Positions 7,310-15,794 of a stretch of 64,000 nucleotides of DNA are shown one piece after another. Location: the NCBI GenBank assembly GCA_947290775.1, contig CAMYPM010000004.1:1-64000 (forward strand), in the 5' to 3' direction. Every line of letters begins with the position of its first letter. Position 1 is the first letter of the stretch. Source of the stretch: an uncultured Bacteroidales bacterium. GTDB lineage: Bacteria; Bacteroidota; Bacteroidia; Bacteroidales; Porphyromonadaceae. The notes beneath the pieces were generated by a model. The model was given only the letters and a program-made list of their open reading frames with translations. It was not told where the DNA came from and ran no database searches. Both the position numbers and the translations under genes were made by a program.

Positions 7310-8166
7310 AACGGAATACTATGGAATGTTTCATTAAAAGATCCTTGCCAAAGGAATGTTCCTTGGGGAAGAGACTCAATCCCCATTTGAGGTTTTTCCT
7401 TAAAAAGGCCATAGACAGCTGATCCACTTCCACTCAACGAGGCATAATAAGCACCTTTATCTATTAAAGTCTGTTTCAGGTTGGCTAACTGAGGATAGCG
7501 AGGAAAAAGCACCGCCTCAAATTGATTTACTAACCGTGTGCAAGTGAAACACTCTGCTCTACTCCACACTCTCTTTAAATATCCCTTTGAGGAAGAATCG
7601 TTGGCAACAAGAGCATATGCTTCTTTTGTGCTTATTGCTAATGGAGGCTTCACTACTACCACATAAGAGCATCGCAGCTCTTCCGGCAATTCAACCGGCT
7701 CTAAGTCAGTTCCTATACCTGTAGCTAACATGGGGCCATCATAGATAAAGAAGGGAGTATCCGCTCCTGCCACGGCAGCAACAGAAGCAAGCTCCTCCTT
7801 TGTTAATCGTAGATGTAATAAATCATTCACAGCCCTTAAGGCTACTGCAGCATCGGAAGATCCTCCTCCTAATCCGGCCTCTGAGGGGATACGCTTCACC
7901 AATTCAATACGCAAGGGAGGGACTTCGCAGCCTCTACTTCTAAGTTCTTGTAGTACTTTTAAAATGCTGTTGCTTGCCGCAGCGCCTTTGATAGGAAGCC
8001 CCTTGATATAAAGAGCATCCTCTACAAGTCCCTCCGGTTGGGTTATCTCAATAATATCGCAGAGGGGTATAGGGACAAGACACGTCTCGATCGTGTGATA
8101 GCCATCCGCACGTTGTCCGGTGATATATAGTCCAATATTAATCTTAGCAGGTGCAAATCTAAGCAT
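7306..8166 (-). CDS. ispE: 4-diphosphocytidyl-2-C-methyl-D-erythritol kinase
   Basis: 286 residues. IspE phosphorylates CDP-methylerythritol in the non-mevalonate isoprenoid pathway. It opens FAPAKINIGLYITGQRADGYH, the IspE signature. The GHMP-kinase ATP loop is PSEAGLGGGSSDAA, and the C-terminal GHMP motif is LSGSGSAVYGLF. Length is normal. It lies between a Rossmann epimerase (8 nt away) and the type B cargo gene (overlap) in one minus-strand unit; the cargo is not a pathway partner. Confidence 0.95.
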   Translation of the reverse strand: MLRFAPAKINIGLYITGQRADGYHTIETCLVPIPLCDIIEITQPEGLVEDALYIKGLPIKGAAASNSILKVLQELRSRGCEVPPLRIELVKRIPSEAGLGGGSSDAAVALRAVNDLLHLRLTKEELASVAAVAGADTPFFIYDGPMLATGIGTDLEPVELPEELRCSYVVVVKPPLAISTKEAYALVANDSSSKGYLKRVWSRAECFTCTRLVNQFEAVLFPRYPQLANLKQTLIDKGAYYASLSGSGSAVYGLFKEKPQMGIESLPQGTFLWQGSFNETFHSIPL

Positions 8167-8174
8167 ACTATATA

Positions 8175-9251
8175 CTATGAATTAGCTTTCTCCAGCATAG
8201 TTACTGTTTCAGGGAAGAAATAACGCTTACGCTCTTCCTCCGTACCATTCTTATAAGCTCTATAAGGTTCAGATTTGCGAAGCAACATACTTTTAATCAT
8301 GGGGGCTAACAACCAAGCCCCTATCCGCTTCCATAAGGGAGTTGCACGGAGGGTCATTTCATAAAGAGACTGAAGCGTATCACGACGGAAGTGAACAATA
8401 TTTTCCAACTCACCTCCATCCACATAGATACCGCAGTGATAATTATGCTCAGCAAAAGCCCCTTCGGGAAAGTTCAAGTCCCCCAAGCCGGCAATTTGAA
8501 AGTTTTGCTGCAAGAATTCTTCATAATCCACTCTGCATTGTTCACCCCCTCCCAAGTTAAAGGTTTTTCCTTTGAGTTCATCAAGATGATCAATAGCATT
8601 TACAAAGGCCCTTGCCGTATCACGTGGTGTAGTAAATTCCATAGGAGTAGCCAACGGCATCAGAAACATAATCCCCGACATATGATGATTACCTGCACCC
8701 ATAATAGCAGAAAGTCGAAAGATACAAGTATTAAGTTTACTCTCCCTAACCATTTGCTCCATCTTGACTTTAGTAACTGCATAGTTGTCTCCATAAGAGG
8801 GGCAGATAGGATCTCCTACACGTATCTCGGGATTACGGATTCTATCCCCATATACAGCAACAGAAGAGCTGAAGAGTAAAAAGCTGCCGGGAGAATTTCG
8901 TTCTAAGCTATCTATCAAGTTGCGTGTTCCGCCCACATTGATCTTTTCAGTCAACTGGGGATCATTGTATGCCATCGGGGGAATGAGCGAAGCAAAGTGG
9001 AAGGTCACGTCTACTCCACGCGTTGCCTCTTCAAGTGTTTGCATCTTGGTTATATCTCCGTATTTTGGCTTTATACGACGTTTGATCCTTTCTTTTAGCT
9101 TATCAAATATAGCAACCGTCTTCTTTGTTTTAAGGTCAAAGGCTCTTATCTCATACCGACCCGACATTTTAGCAAGCTGCAAAAGAGCCTCTTTGCCCAC
9201 ATTTCCGGTTGCACCCGTTATGAGAATAACTTTTTTCTTTTGCGCATTCAT
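8175..9251 (-). CDS. NAD-dependent epimerase/dehydratase family protein
   Basis: 358 residues from the ATG at 9251, which has a good GGAGGAGA ribosome site; the upstream in-frame GTG at 9266 is less likely. An extended short-chain dehydrogenase fold is shown by the glycine motif ITGATGNVGKEALL near the N-terminus, a Ser-rich strand (FLLFSSSVAVYGD) and the YAVTK active-site pair (Tyr-x3-Lys). The C-terminus (LRKSEPYRAYKNG) is unlike classical UDP-glucose epimerases. The substrate is unknown: a nucleotide sugar or a steroid-like molecule are both possible. Confidence 0.75.
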   Translation of the reverse strand: MNAQKKKVILITGATGNVGKEALLQLAKMSGRYEIRAFDLKTKKTVAIFDKLKERIKRRIKPKYGDITKMQTLEEATRGVDVTFHFASLIPPMAYNDPQLTEKINVGGTRNLIDSLERNSPGSFLLFSSSVAVYGDRIRNPEIRVGDPICPSYGDNYAVTKVKMEQMVRESKLNTCIFRLSAIMGAGNHHMSGIMFLMPLATPMEFTTPRDTARAFVNAIDHLDELKGKTFNLGGGEQCRVDYEEFLQQNFQIAGLGDLNFPEGAFAEHNYHCGIYVDGGELENIVHFRRDTLQSLYEMTLRATPLWKRIGAWLLAPMIKSMLLRKSEPYRAYKNGTEEERKRYFFPETVTMLEKANS

Positions 9252-9293
9252 ACTCTTCTCCTCCACATATTAAAAGCTCTTCTCCCAACAAAT

Positions 9294-9330
9294 TGGGGAG
9301 TCCTACTACAAATATAGTAAGGCTCCCCAG
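9294..9330. terminator. Terminator after the C1 peptidase gene, with a -7 box in its loop
   Basis: TGGGGAG-T-CCTACTA pairs with TAGTAAGG-CTCCCCA, with TTTTT on the plus side and AATTTG on the minus side. The loop holds CAAATATA (9309-9316), which reads TATATTTG on the minus strand, a perfect TAnnTTTG box at the right place to start the epimerase transcript. Confidence 0.6.
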
Positions 9331-9362
9331 TTTTTCCTAACAAAAACCTATCTGGTTTTTCT

Positions 9363-10559
9363 TTAGCGTATGCCCAACTTAGCTTTTATTGTGGAGGGAA
9401 TAGCATCTTTGTGCACAACTATATTCATAGTACGTCCTGCCACATAAGCTTCACTTACATACCAAATACCCTTATAAGCACCGGCCTCGCCCCAAGAGTT
9501 CTTAATCATGAAGAAAGGACGCCCTGCCTGATTCTTTGCCTTTCCATAAATAACCATACCGTGGTCATCAGTCAAGGTGTAATTATCATAGCACTCTTGA
9601 CGATATTCCTGAGTTGGCTTAATTTCCGGGCAATTAGGATCGTTGATCATCTTTCTAATAGCAGCCTGACGCTCACCATAGCTAAGGCCAATCCAGCGAG
9701 CTTGGTCACTACCGGCTGTTTCGATAGCTTCTATATCAGCCAATACACCGATACCGTCGCGATTGAAACCTACTTCACTTACATCAGCACCCCATGCGAT
9801 AGGATAACCCTTATCAATTGCATTGTTCATTACTTGGATAAGCTCCTCAATAGGAATATTCCAAGAACTGCTCCAACGCCAATTATCCTCTATTTCGAGG
9901 GGGAATTGAGTATAGAAAGGATGATGGGTATAACTTGTTAGCGATACATAATCATCAAAATTCAAGCCCAATGTAGCGGCATAGCTCTTCGGGGTATAAG
10001 TCTTACCTTGGTACGTAAACTGTGTCGGCACTTCACCTAAATAAGAGGCTATAATGGCAGCATGTGCTTGCTTCCAGGAAGTAGATAGACGCCCATTAGG
10101 GTTCTTTATTACTGCATCTAAGTAAGCCTTACTTGCATCAGCTAGCTCACTATGGCTATTTTTCTTTGTTCCATAATTCAAGCCAGTCATTACCTCTTCC
10201 GGCACGATTCCATAGTGTTTGAGCACATAGAGGACATCGTAGAAAGAGCCTCCTTGTGAATAGTTGAGCTTGCCATGCAAACGTACGTATCTATCCGCCT
10301 TATCACGATAAGACATACTTACAGGAAACATATCCGAAAGGTCCGTTTCCGGTTTTCCTACACGGAGCATTTCAGCTTCTATGAAACCAATTGCCGAGTA
10401 AGACCAGCAAGTTCCCGAGTTGGCCTGATCTCGAACAGGTGTAATGGGCAATTCCTTTACTACCGTAAACTGATTTGTTTCGCTCTCTTTTTCTTGTGCT
10501 GCCAACGGCATGATGGCCATGGTAATTAGCAGCAGAGGTAAAATAATTCTTTTTGTCAT
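9363..10559 (-). CDS. Secreted C1-family cysteine peptidase (bleomycin hydrolase/PepC-like)
   Basis: 398 residues with a signal peptide (MTKRIILPLLLITMAIMPLAAQ). The catalytic Gln/Cys block is TPVRDQANSGTCWSYSA, and the His and Asn appear as DDHGMVIYGKA and MIKNSWGE, completing the papain-like triad. The insertions between them resemble the C1B branch (PepC, bleomycin hydrolase). Those are cytosolic, while this one should reach the periplasm or surface. It probably supplies amino acids or peptides in an asaccharolytic lifestyle (inference). It follows dnaX by 45 nt and ends at a hairpin terminator. Confidence 0.85.
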   Translation of the reverse strand: MTKRIILPLLLITMAIMPLAAQEKESETNQFTVVKELPITPVRDQANSGTCWSYSAIGFIEAEMLRVGKPETDLSDMFPVSMSYRDKADRYVRLHGKLNYSQGGSFYDVLYVLKHYGIVPEEVMTGLNYGTKKNSHSELADASKAYLDAVIKNPNGRLSTSWKQAHAAIIASYLGEVPTQFTYQGKTYTPKSYAATLGLNFDDYVSLTSYTHHPFYTQFPLEIEDNWRWSSSWNIPIEELIQVMNNAIDKGYPIAWGADVSEVGFNRDGIGVLADIEAIETAGSDQARWIGLSYGERQAAIRKMINDPNCPEIKPTQEYRQECYDNYTLTDDHGMVIYGKAKNQAGRPFFMIKNSWGEAGAYKGIWYVSEAYVAGRTMNIVVHKDAIPSTIKAKLGIR

Positions 10560-10604
10560 TTCTATGAATATTGTTATAGGTGTTAATTACTACTTTTGGG
10601 GAGT

Positions 10605-12305
10605 TTACCGACCTTTCTCATATAAGTCTAATTCCTCAAATAATTTCTTGAGGGAAGGCTTCTTTTTTATCTCGTCTGATATCCACTCCCGCGGATTATG
10701 TATATGTGAAATTTGCTCAGGAGAAGCCACATCTACTTGTAGCCTAAGGGGCTTTTGGAGCAATTTGGATAGACACCCCAAAAGTGTTTGTTCCTCCTTT
10801 AATAGAGTTTCTCGCTGCGCTTCTTCTCTTACGGTAAAGTGCACTATTCCCCCTTTGTGCATCGTAGGGAATAGGGAGTTCATGAACTTCCTGGAGGGGT
10901 CGTTCATATTGCTATGCTCCTTGTAATCAGCCCAAGCATCTAACAAGGACACCGGGGTTGAAGCACCCTTCGGCTCAGTCTTTTTATTTTGCTCAGTACT
11001 CCGCAAACTAACCACCCCTTTGGTTAGTGGGTTGCGTGCTATAGGCCGTCCACTGGGAGAGGCCGGCTGTGCTGCTGTGGCGCCCTGTTGCGGAGAGGCA
11101 GCTACAGAGGGTGAAGAAGCAGGAGCGGGTGTAGTTGGTTGAGGGGATGATGCAGCTGATTGGTTCGAAGAAGTTACAGGCTGATTAGAGACAGAGACTG
11201 CACTTTTCAATTCCTTTGAAAGCGCGAGACCTAATAAAGTCATTTCTACCAAAAGGCGCTTTCCGTTAGCCATACGGTACTGTCGCTCACAGTCCATCAA
11301 TTTAGCGATAGTAGTGTACAATGCAGGCTTTCCTATAGAGCGTGCCAATACAACGTAAGCAGTTTTATCTACTTCTGCTATTTGGGCTATGGGAAGCGTT
11401 TCGTCCTCAACAGCAAGGAAAAGATTTCGATAAAAGGCACTCAGTCCTGTTATAATAGCTTTTCCGTCAAAGCCATCCGCATATATTTCATCCAGCAGCC
11501 CAAGCAACTTGGCACTATCTCCTCGATGCAGACAATTTGCTATTTGGAAGAAGGTGTCTTTATCTAATATATGTAAGCTGTCGACAGTTTGCTTATAGGT
11601 AATCTGCCCATCTCCAAAACCTGCGATACGGTCAAAAAGAGAAAGGGCATCTCGCATTCCCCCATCGGCATGCCTTGCTATAATAGCCAAAGCCTCCTCT
11701 TCGGCCGGTATCTGCTCATTGTGAGCAACCAGCTTTAACTGTCGTACAATTACATCTTCCGGAATAGGTCTGAAATCATATACCTGACAACGCGAAAGGA
11801 TGGTTGGCAAAATCATCTGCTTCTCCGTTGTAGCCAAGATAAAGACCACATAGGAAGGAGGCTCTTCCAATGTTTTAAGGAACGCATTGAAAGCCTGCTT
11901 CGAGAGCATATGTACCTCATCGATGATGTAGACCTTGTGTTTTCCGGTCTGTGGGGGTACATTAACCTCCTCAATAAGTCGTCTGATGTCGTCCGTAGAG
12001 TTGTTGGATGCTGCATCCAACTCATATACGGAGAGGCTTTGCTGACGCTCAAAAGCACGACAAGCATCGCAGTGTCCGCAAGCCTCTCCCTCCGGGGTTA
12101 GCTCAAGGCAGTTTATTGTTTTGGCAAAGATACGTGCAGCACTCGTCTTACCGACTCCCCGAGGGCCACAGAACAAGTATGCATGCGCTATTTTATTCTG
12201 ACGAATAGAGCGCTGCAAGGTGGCACTTATGGCCTCTTGTCCTACTAACTCCCCGAAGGTTGCTGGACGATACTTCCTCGCAGAGACGACGAATCTGTCT
12301 GCCAT
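10605..12305 (-). CDS. dnaX: DNA polymerase III gamma/tau subunit
   Basis: 566 residues. DnaX is the ATPase of the clamp loader and organises the replisome. The Walker A motif is GPRGVGKTSAARIFA, the zinc site CGHCDACRAF follows, then YIIDEVHML (Walker B) and the sensor region TILSRCQVYDF. Residues ~370-430 are a low-complexity Ser/Pro/Ala/Gln linker, followed by a tau-like C-terminal domain. The Bacteroidetes protein is shorter than E. coli tau. I saw no slippery frameshift site. It lies 19 nt after mgl. Confidence 0.95.
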   Translation of the reverse strand: MADRFVVSARKYRPATFGELVGQEAISATLQRSIRQNKIAHAYLFCGPRGVGKTSAARIFAKTINCLELTPEGEACGHCDACRAFERQQSLSVYELDAASNNSTDDIRRLIEEVNVPPQTGKHKVYIIDEVHMLSKQAFNAFLKTLEEPPSYVVFILATTEKQMILPTILSRCQVYDFRPIPEDVIVRQLKLVAHNEQIPAEEEALAIIARHADGGMRDALSLFDRIAGFGDGQITYKQTVDSLHILDKDTFFQIANCLHRGDSAKLLGLLDEIYADGFDGKAIITGLSAFYRNLFLAVEDETLPIAQIAEVDKTAYVVLARSIGKPALYTTIAKLMDCERQYRMANGKRLLVEMTLLGLALSKELKSAVSVSNQPVTSSNQSAASSPQPTTPAPASSPSVAASPQQGATAAQPASPSGRPIARNPLTKGVVSLRSTEQNKKTEPKGASTPVSLLDAWADYKEHSNMNDPSRKFMNSLFPTMHKGGIVHFTVREEAQRETLLKEEQTLLGCLSKLLQKPLRLQVDVASPEQISHIHNPREWISDEIKKKPSLKKLFEELDLYEKGR

Positions 12306-12324
12306 GTACTACCTGCCCTAAGAA

Positions 12325-13524
12325 TTATATTTTTGCTAACGCTTGATCAAGGTCAGCTATTATATCCTCTACATCCTCCAATCCTACAGAGAGGCGAACC
12401 ATACCTTCGGATATATCTGCTGCAGCACGCTCTTCAGGTGTGTAAGGAGAGTGTGTCATAGAAGCCGGATGCTCAATAAGCGTCTCTGCATCACCTAAGC
12501 TAACGGCAAGTGTGCAGAGATGTACATTATTCATCAGTGTACGTCCCGCTTCAAGACCACCCTTCACTTCAAAAGCAATCATTGCTCCGGGAAGCTTCAT
12601 GTACTTATCTGCTAATGCCTTCTGTGGGAAGCTGTCCAGCCCGGGATAAGTTACAGAGGCTACCTTTGGATGCTTTTCAAGGAATTGTGCCACCTTCATA
12701 GCATTTTCGCAGTGGCGCTCCATACGTATATGAAGCGTTTTCAATCCACGCCCGATCAAGAAAGCATCAAACGGAGCCAATACAGCACCCGAAAGATCCT
12801 TAATTCCCACTAAACGAACTTGATCAATATACTCTTTCTTACCGGCAACAAATCCTGCGATCACATCACCATGACCATTGATATACTTGGTAGCTGAGTG
12901 CACCACTGCATCTACTCCCCATTCCAAAGGATGGCAGAGGTAAGGCGAGCAATATGTATTATCGGCTATCACCATTACACCCTCTTGGCTATGTGCGATC
13001 TTAGCAATCGCTTCCAAGTCTGCCATATACATATTGGGGTTTGCCGGTGACTCAAGATAGACCAGCTTTGTATTGGGACGCATAGCGCGGCGCACATTCT
13101 CCGGATCTCTTGTATCTACAAAAGTCACCTCCACACCAAAGCGACTCAGTCCGTGCTCCAAGAATGAGTAGGTACACCCATAAAGAGTTTTACCTGCAAC
13201 GATATGATCTCCTGCACTAACGGCTACCCAAATGGCACTTACAATAGCACCGATACCGCTTCCGGCACCTACAGCAGCTTCTGCACCTTCAAGGGCAGCT
13301 ACCTTTTCCTCCACTGAAGTGTCCGTGGGGTTGCCTAAGCGAGTATAGATGTAACCATCTTCCTCTAATGCGAAGCGGCGTCCGCCTTGCTCAGCACTAT
13401 CAAATACGAAAGTTGAGGTTTGATAGATTGGCATGGCTAAAGTACCATGCATGTTGTGCTCGGCGCCTGCGTGAATGCTTTTTGTAGCAAAGCCCGATTT
13501 TTTTAGTTCTTCCGGGGTCATCAT
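12325..13524 (-). CDS. mgl: Methionine gamma-lyase
   Basis: 399 residues. A PLP enzyme that splits L-methionine into methanethiol, ammonia and 2-oxobutyrate, a source of volatile sulfur compounds in Porphyromonas. The PLP lysine is Lys213 (HSATKYINGHGD), the phosphate-binding Tyr60/Arg62 lie in YIYTRLGNPT, and Cys117 (KTLYGCTYSF) is the cysteine that distinguishes methionine gamma-lyase from cystathionine lyases. Length equals characterised MGLs. Close relatives such as cystathionine gamma-lyase or O-acetylhomoserine sulfhydrylase are less likely because of Cys117. It leads a possible mgl-dnaX-peptidase transcript. Confidence 0.9.
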   Translation of the reverse strand: MMTPEELKKSGFATKSIHAGAEHNMHGTLAMPIYQTSTFVFDSAEQGGRRFALEEDGYIYTRLGNPTDTSVEEKVAALEGAEAAVGAGSGIGAIVSAIWVAVSAGDHIVAGKTLYGCTYSFLEHGLSRFGVEVTFVDTRDPENVRRAMRPNTKLVYLESPANPNMYMADLEAIAKIAHSQEGVMVIADNTYCSPYLCHPLEWGVDAVVHSATKYINGHGDVIAGFVAGKKEYIDQVRLVGIKDLSGAVLAPFDAFLIGRGLKTLHIRMERHCENAMKVAQFLEKHPKVASVTYPGLDSFPQKALADKYMKLPGAMIAFEVKGGLEAGRTLMNNVHLCTLAVSLGDAETLIEHPASMTHSPYTPEERAAADISEGMVRLSVGLEDVEDIIADLDQALAKI

Positions 13525-13649
13525 AGTTTTTTTTTGTATTTGTCTTAGTTACTTTCAGTTTGTACAAAGCCATCTCTCTCCTTACGATCTTTTGGGTGGC
13601 TCATCTACTCAAGGCTTTTTCAAAGACAGATCCTTTGAGTTCATCGTTG

Positions 13650-13681
13650 CGAAGTTACTACATTTCACTCACTTTGCCAAA
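13650..13681 (-). promoter_or_regulatory. Probable mgl promoter
   Basis: Minus-strand TTTG (13678-13681), 20 bp, then TAACTTCG (13650-13657), one base off TAnnTTTG. This gives a leader of about 120 nt. Another box, TATCTTTG (13798-13805), lies farther upstream without a well-placed -33. The rest of 13525-13837 shows only a weak CTCAAAGG/CCTTGAG hairpin and no riboswitch I can recognise. Confidence 0.4.
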
Positions 13682-13837
13682 GAAAAAACACCCCGTATTG
13701 ACCGAATTCCCCATACAATACTTAAATGCCGCTCCCGTATCTCCACATATATTAATTACTTCTATTTCCCTACTCTAATTCGGGGATAAAAGGGTGACAA
13801 AGATATTTTGGTATAGAGAGCTATAGCATTGCAAAAA

Positions 13838-13930
13838 AAAAGATATGGACCTTTCAATTAAAAGATCCATATCTTTGCAACCAAAGTTTCTGATAAAAGA
13901 AATGAAAGATCCGTATCTTTTTCAGAAGAG
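13838..13930. repeat. 22-bp-period dyad array B (4 units)
   Basis: Units start exactly at 13842, 13864, 13886 and 13908. The second core is AAAGAT-CCAT-ATCTTT, a perfect-armed dyad, and the fourth is AAAGAT-CCGT-ATCTTT. The first unit (AAAGATATGGACCTTT) can also pair with the second to form a ~16-bp hairpin with one mismatch. The array ends 9 bp after the nitroreductase stop codon, upstream of mgl. Confidence 0.8.
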
Positions 13931-13939
13931 AAAAGTAGG

Positions 13940-14596
13940 TTACTCAACCCACTGTATGTAGTCTGCTTTTCGAGGTGCAGCTTGAGGAATTTCTCCGGCA
14001 GCATAACCGACAATACAGTTTGCGATGCCCACGTAATTATCCCCTATTCCCCATTGCTTAAGGATTTGCTTACCCTCCTTACTTTCAAACATTACATCAG
14101 CGCCATGCACCCAACAAGTGGCCAAACCCAAGGCATGAGCTGCATTGAGCATATTGTCCATCACAACGCTTCCGTCGTACAGATAGGTTGGTACACTCTT
14201 ATCTGCCAATACGACGATCACTACCGGCGCACCATAAAAAGGATCGCTTTCTCCGCCACGTAAATTCATATTTAGTCGAGATAAGCGATCGCGTTCTGCA
14301 CGATTGGTTACAACAACTATCTTTGCAGACTGCTTCCCTAAACCACTTGGTGCGTAGCTACCGGCTTCAGTAACCAAAGCGAGTAGCTCTTTTGAGGGCA
14401 TCTCATCTTGGTACTGCCTCACGCTGCGTCGTGTTTTAAAGAGCGCTATTTTCTCCTCATTGGTCAAAGTGGGTTTACTTTGCTCTTTCTCTCGAGTACA
14501 GCCTATACTGCCCAATAATAACACAACAGAAGCTACACAGGCACTGAAAAGTATTGATCGTTTTATTCTCACTTGTTTTTCACTATCTAATTTCAT
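13940..14596 (-). CDS. Nitroreductase-family protein with lipoprotein signal
   Basis: 218 residues from the ATG at 14596; the frame is open to 14647, but a TATCTTCG box at 14609-14616 supports the inner start. The N-terminus has basic residues, a hydrophobic stretch and a Cys (VVLLLGSIGC) suggesting a lipid-anchored protein, although Ser at -3 is not ideal. The rest is an FMN-binding nitroreductase fold: KTRRSVRQYQDEMP, TEAGSYAPSGLGKQSAKIVVV, GAPVVIVV and AAHALGLATCWVHG. Such enzymes reduce nitro compounds, quinones or flavins with NAD(P)H. A lipoprotein signal is unusual because the family is mostly cytosolic. Confidence 0.75.
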   Translation of the reverse strand: MKLDSEKQVRIKRSILFSACVASVVLLLGSIGCTREKEQSKPTLTNEEKIALFKTRRSVRQYQDEMPSKELLALVTEAGSYAPSGLGKQSAKIVVVTNRAERDRLSRLNMNLRGGESDPFYGAPVVIVVLADKSVPTYLYDGSVVMDNMLNAAHALGLATCWVHGADVMFESKEGKQILKQWGIGDNYVGIANCIVGYAAGEIPQAAPRKADYIQWVE

Positions 14597-14699
14597 TATT
14601 ACGTAATACGAAGATACGAAATGTCTCTTAAATAATATGCTAATCAAACCGCATTATGCGTAAATAATATTGACAAGTCCCATAATAATGTTTCTTCTC

Positions 14700-14730
14700 T
14701 TGGCAAAGAGGAGCAAAATTGGTTACTTTG
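14700..14730 (+). promoter_or_regulatory. Promoter of the TPR/RNase H/ATP-grasp unit
   Basis: TTG (14700-14702), 20 bp, then TTACTTTG (14723-14730), seven of eight bases of TAnnTTTG. It gives a leader of about 30 nt to the ATG at 14766. Confidence 0.55.
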
Positions 14731-14765
14731 CATACTAAAATATGCGAGCAACAGACAACTGACTT

Positions 14766-15785
14766 ATGAGCTTCTTCAAAAAACTTTTTTCAAAAACAAA
14801 TGATAGCGTTCTACCGAGCAAAACGGAAGAGACGGCTACTTCTCACACAGCCACGAATATATCCGAAGGCGATGAAGAAGCGACTCGGGAGCAAAAGCAA
14901 CGGATACGTAATGCCGAATCCCTTAAATTCGACGGACTCCGTCTACTACGTGCAGGATATGTAACACAAGCTTTAGAATACTTAGCTCGCTCAGTTGAGT
15001 TAAATCCCGAGTTTGAGAATCGCTACTATTATGCTAGTGCCTTGACTCGCTTGGGGAAAAATAGCGAAGCAATAGAGATATACAAGAGCCTGTCTCAGGA
15101 AGCTCCTGAGCATACTTCCCTTCACCTATCCCTGCTTAACCTACTGGTTACGGAAGAACGCTATGCAGAGGCATCCGAATGCTTTACAAAAACGTCAGCT
15201 CTATCATTAGACGATGCCGAAGAGGCGCTTTTGCGCTTCTATGAAGCAATGCTTGCTGTAGGAGAAGAAGATTATGATCGTGCCATTGAGGCAGCTGACC
15301 GCTCCCTATCTCTTCAAGCGGATCACCCGCGGGTGGCTCTCTACAAAACAAAAGCCCTTCTGCTGGCCAATCGTTTAGAGGAAGCCGAAAGCTGGATCAA
15401 GGATATGCGTCAGCGCTTTCCGGAAGAAGAGCGATTTGCACTATATGCAGCTACAATAGCGGCCGAACGCATGCAACTGGAGAAGGAAGAAAAGGCACTC
15501 AAAGAGGCGATTGATATAGATCCTTTTAATGAAGAGGCTCACCTGCGTTTAGCAGCTCTCTATGAAACTCAGGGACATGTAGAGGCGGCTATCGCTCTGC
15601 TAAGCCCCTTTTACGAAGAAGAGCACGCTACAGTTCGCATGAAGCGATGTCTTGCTGACCTTTATCGCAAACAGGACAATCCAGAGAAAGCGGATAAAGT
15701 GCTGGAGAGTATCAACGAGGAAGATATACAACAAGAGGGAGCAGAGGCAGACTTCAGTTCGCTCTATACCAATGGGCTATACTAA
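14766..15785 (+). CDS. Tetratricopeptide repeat protein
   Basis: 339 residues, acidic and without a signal peptide. A ~55-residue charged N-terminal segment precedes TPR helices from about residue 50 onward (LLRAGYVTQALEYLARSVELNP, YASALTRLGKNSEAIEIYKSL, LAALYETQGHVEAAIALLSPF). TPRs bind other proteins, so it is probably a scaffold or adaptor; the partner is not evident. It is the first of three plus-strand genes with tiny gaps (9 nt to RNase H). Confidence 0.8.
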   Translation: MSFFKKLFSKTNDSVLPSKTEETATSHTATNISEGDEEATREQKQRIRNAESLKFDGLRLLRAGYVTQALEYLARSVELNPEFENRYYYASALTRLGKNSEAIEIYKSLSQEAPEHTSLHLSLLNLLVTEERYAEASECFTKTSALSLDDAEEALLRFYEAMLAVGEEDYDRAIEAADRSLSLQADHPRVALYKTKALLLANRLEEAESWIKDMRQRFPEEERFALYAATIAAERMQLEKEEKALKEAIDIDPFNEEAHLRLAALYETQGHVEAAIALLSPFYEEEHATVRMKRCLADLYRKQDNPEKADKVLESINEEDIQQEGAEADFSSLYTNGLY

Positions 15786-15794
15786 TCCACTGGC

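Noticed and set aside
8391-8879. 162-residue plus-strand ORF
   Set aside because: It is antisense to the well-supported epimerase gene and has no recognisable domain.
13525-13650. SAM-type riboswitch in the mgl leader
   Set aside because: Only a weak CTCAAAGG/CCTTGAG hairpin is visible; no conserved riboswitch core could be recognised.
13475-13789. 104-residue plus-strand ORF upstream of mgl
   Set aside because: It begins inside mgl antisense, spans the leader and promoter region, and has low-complexity composition.
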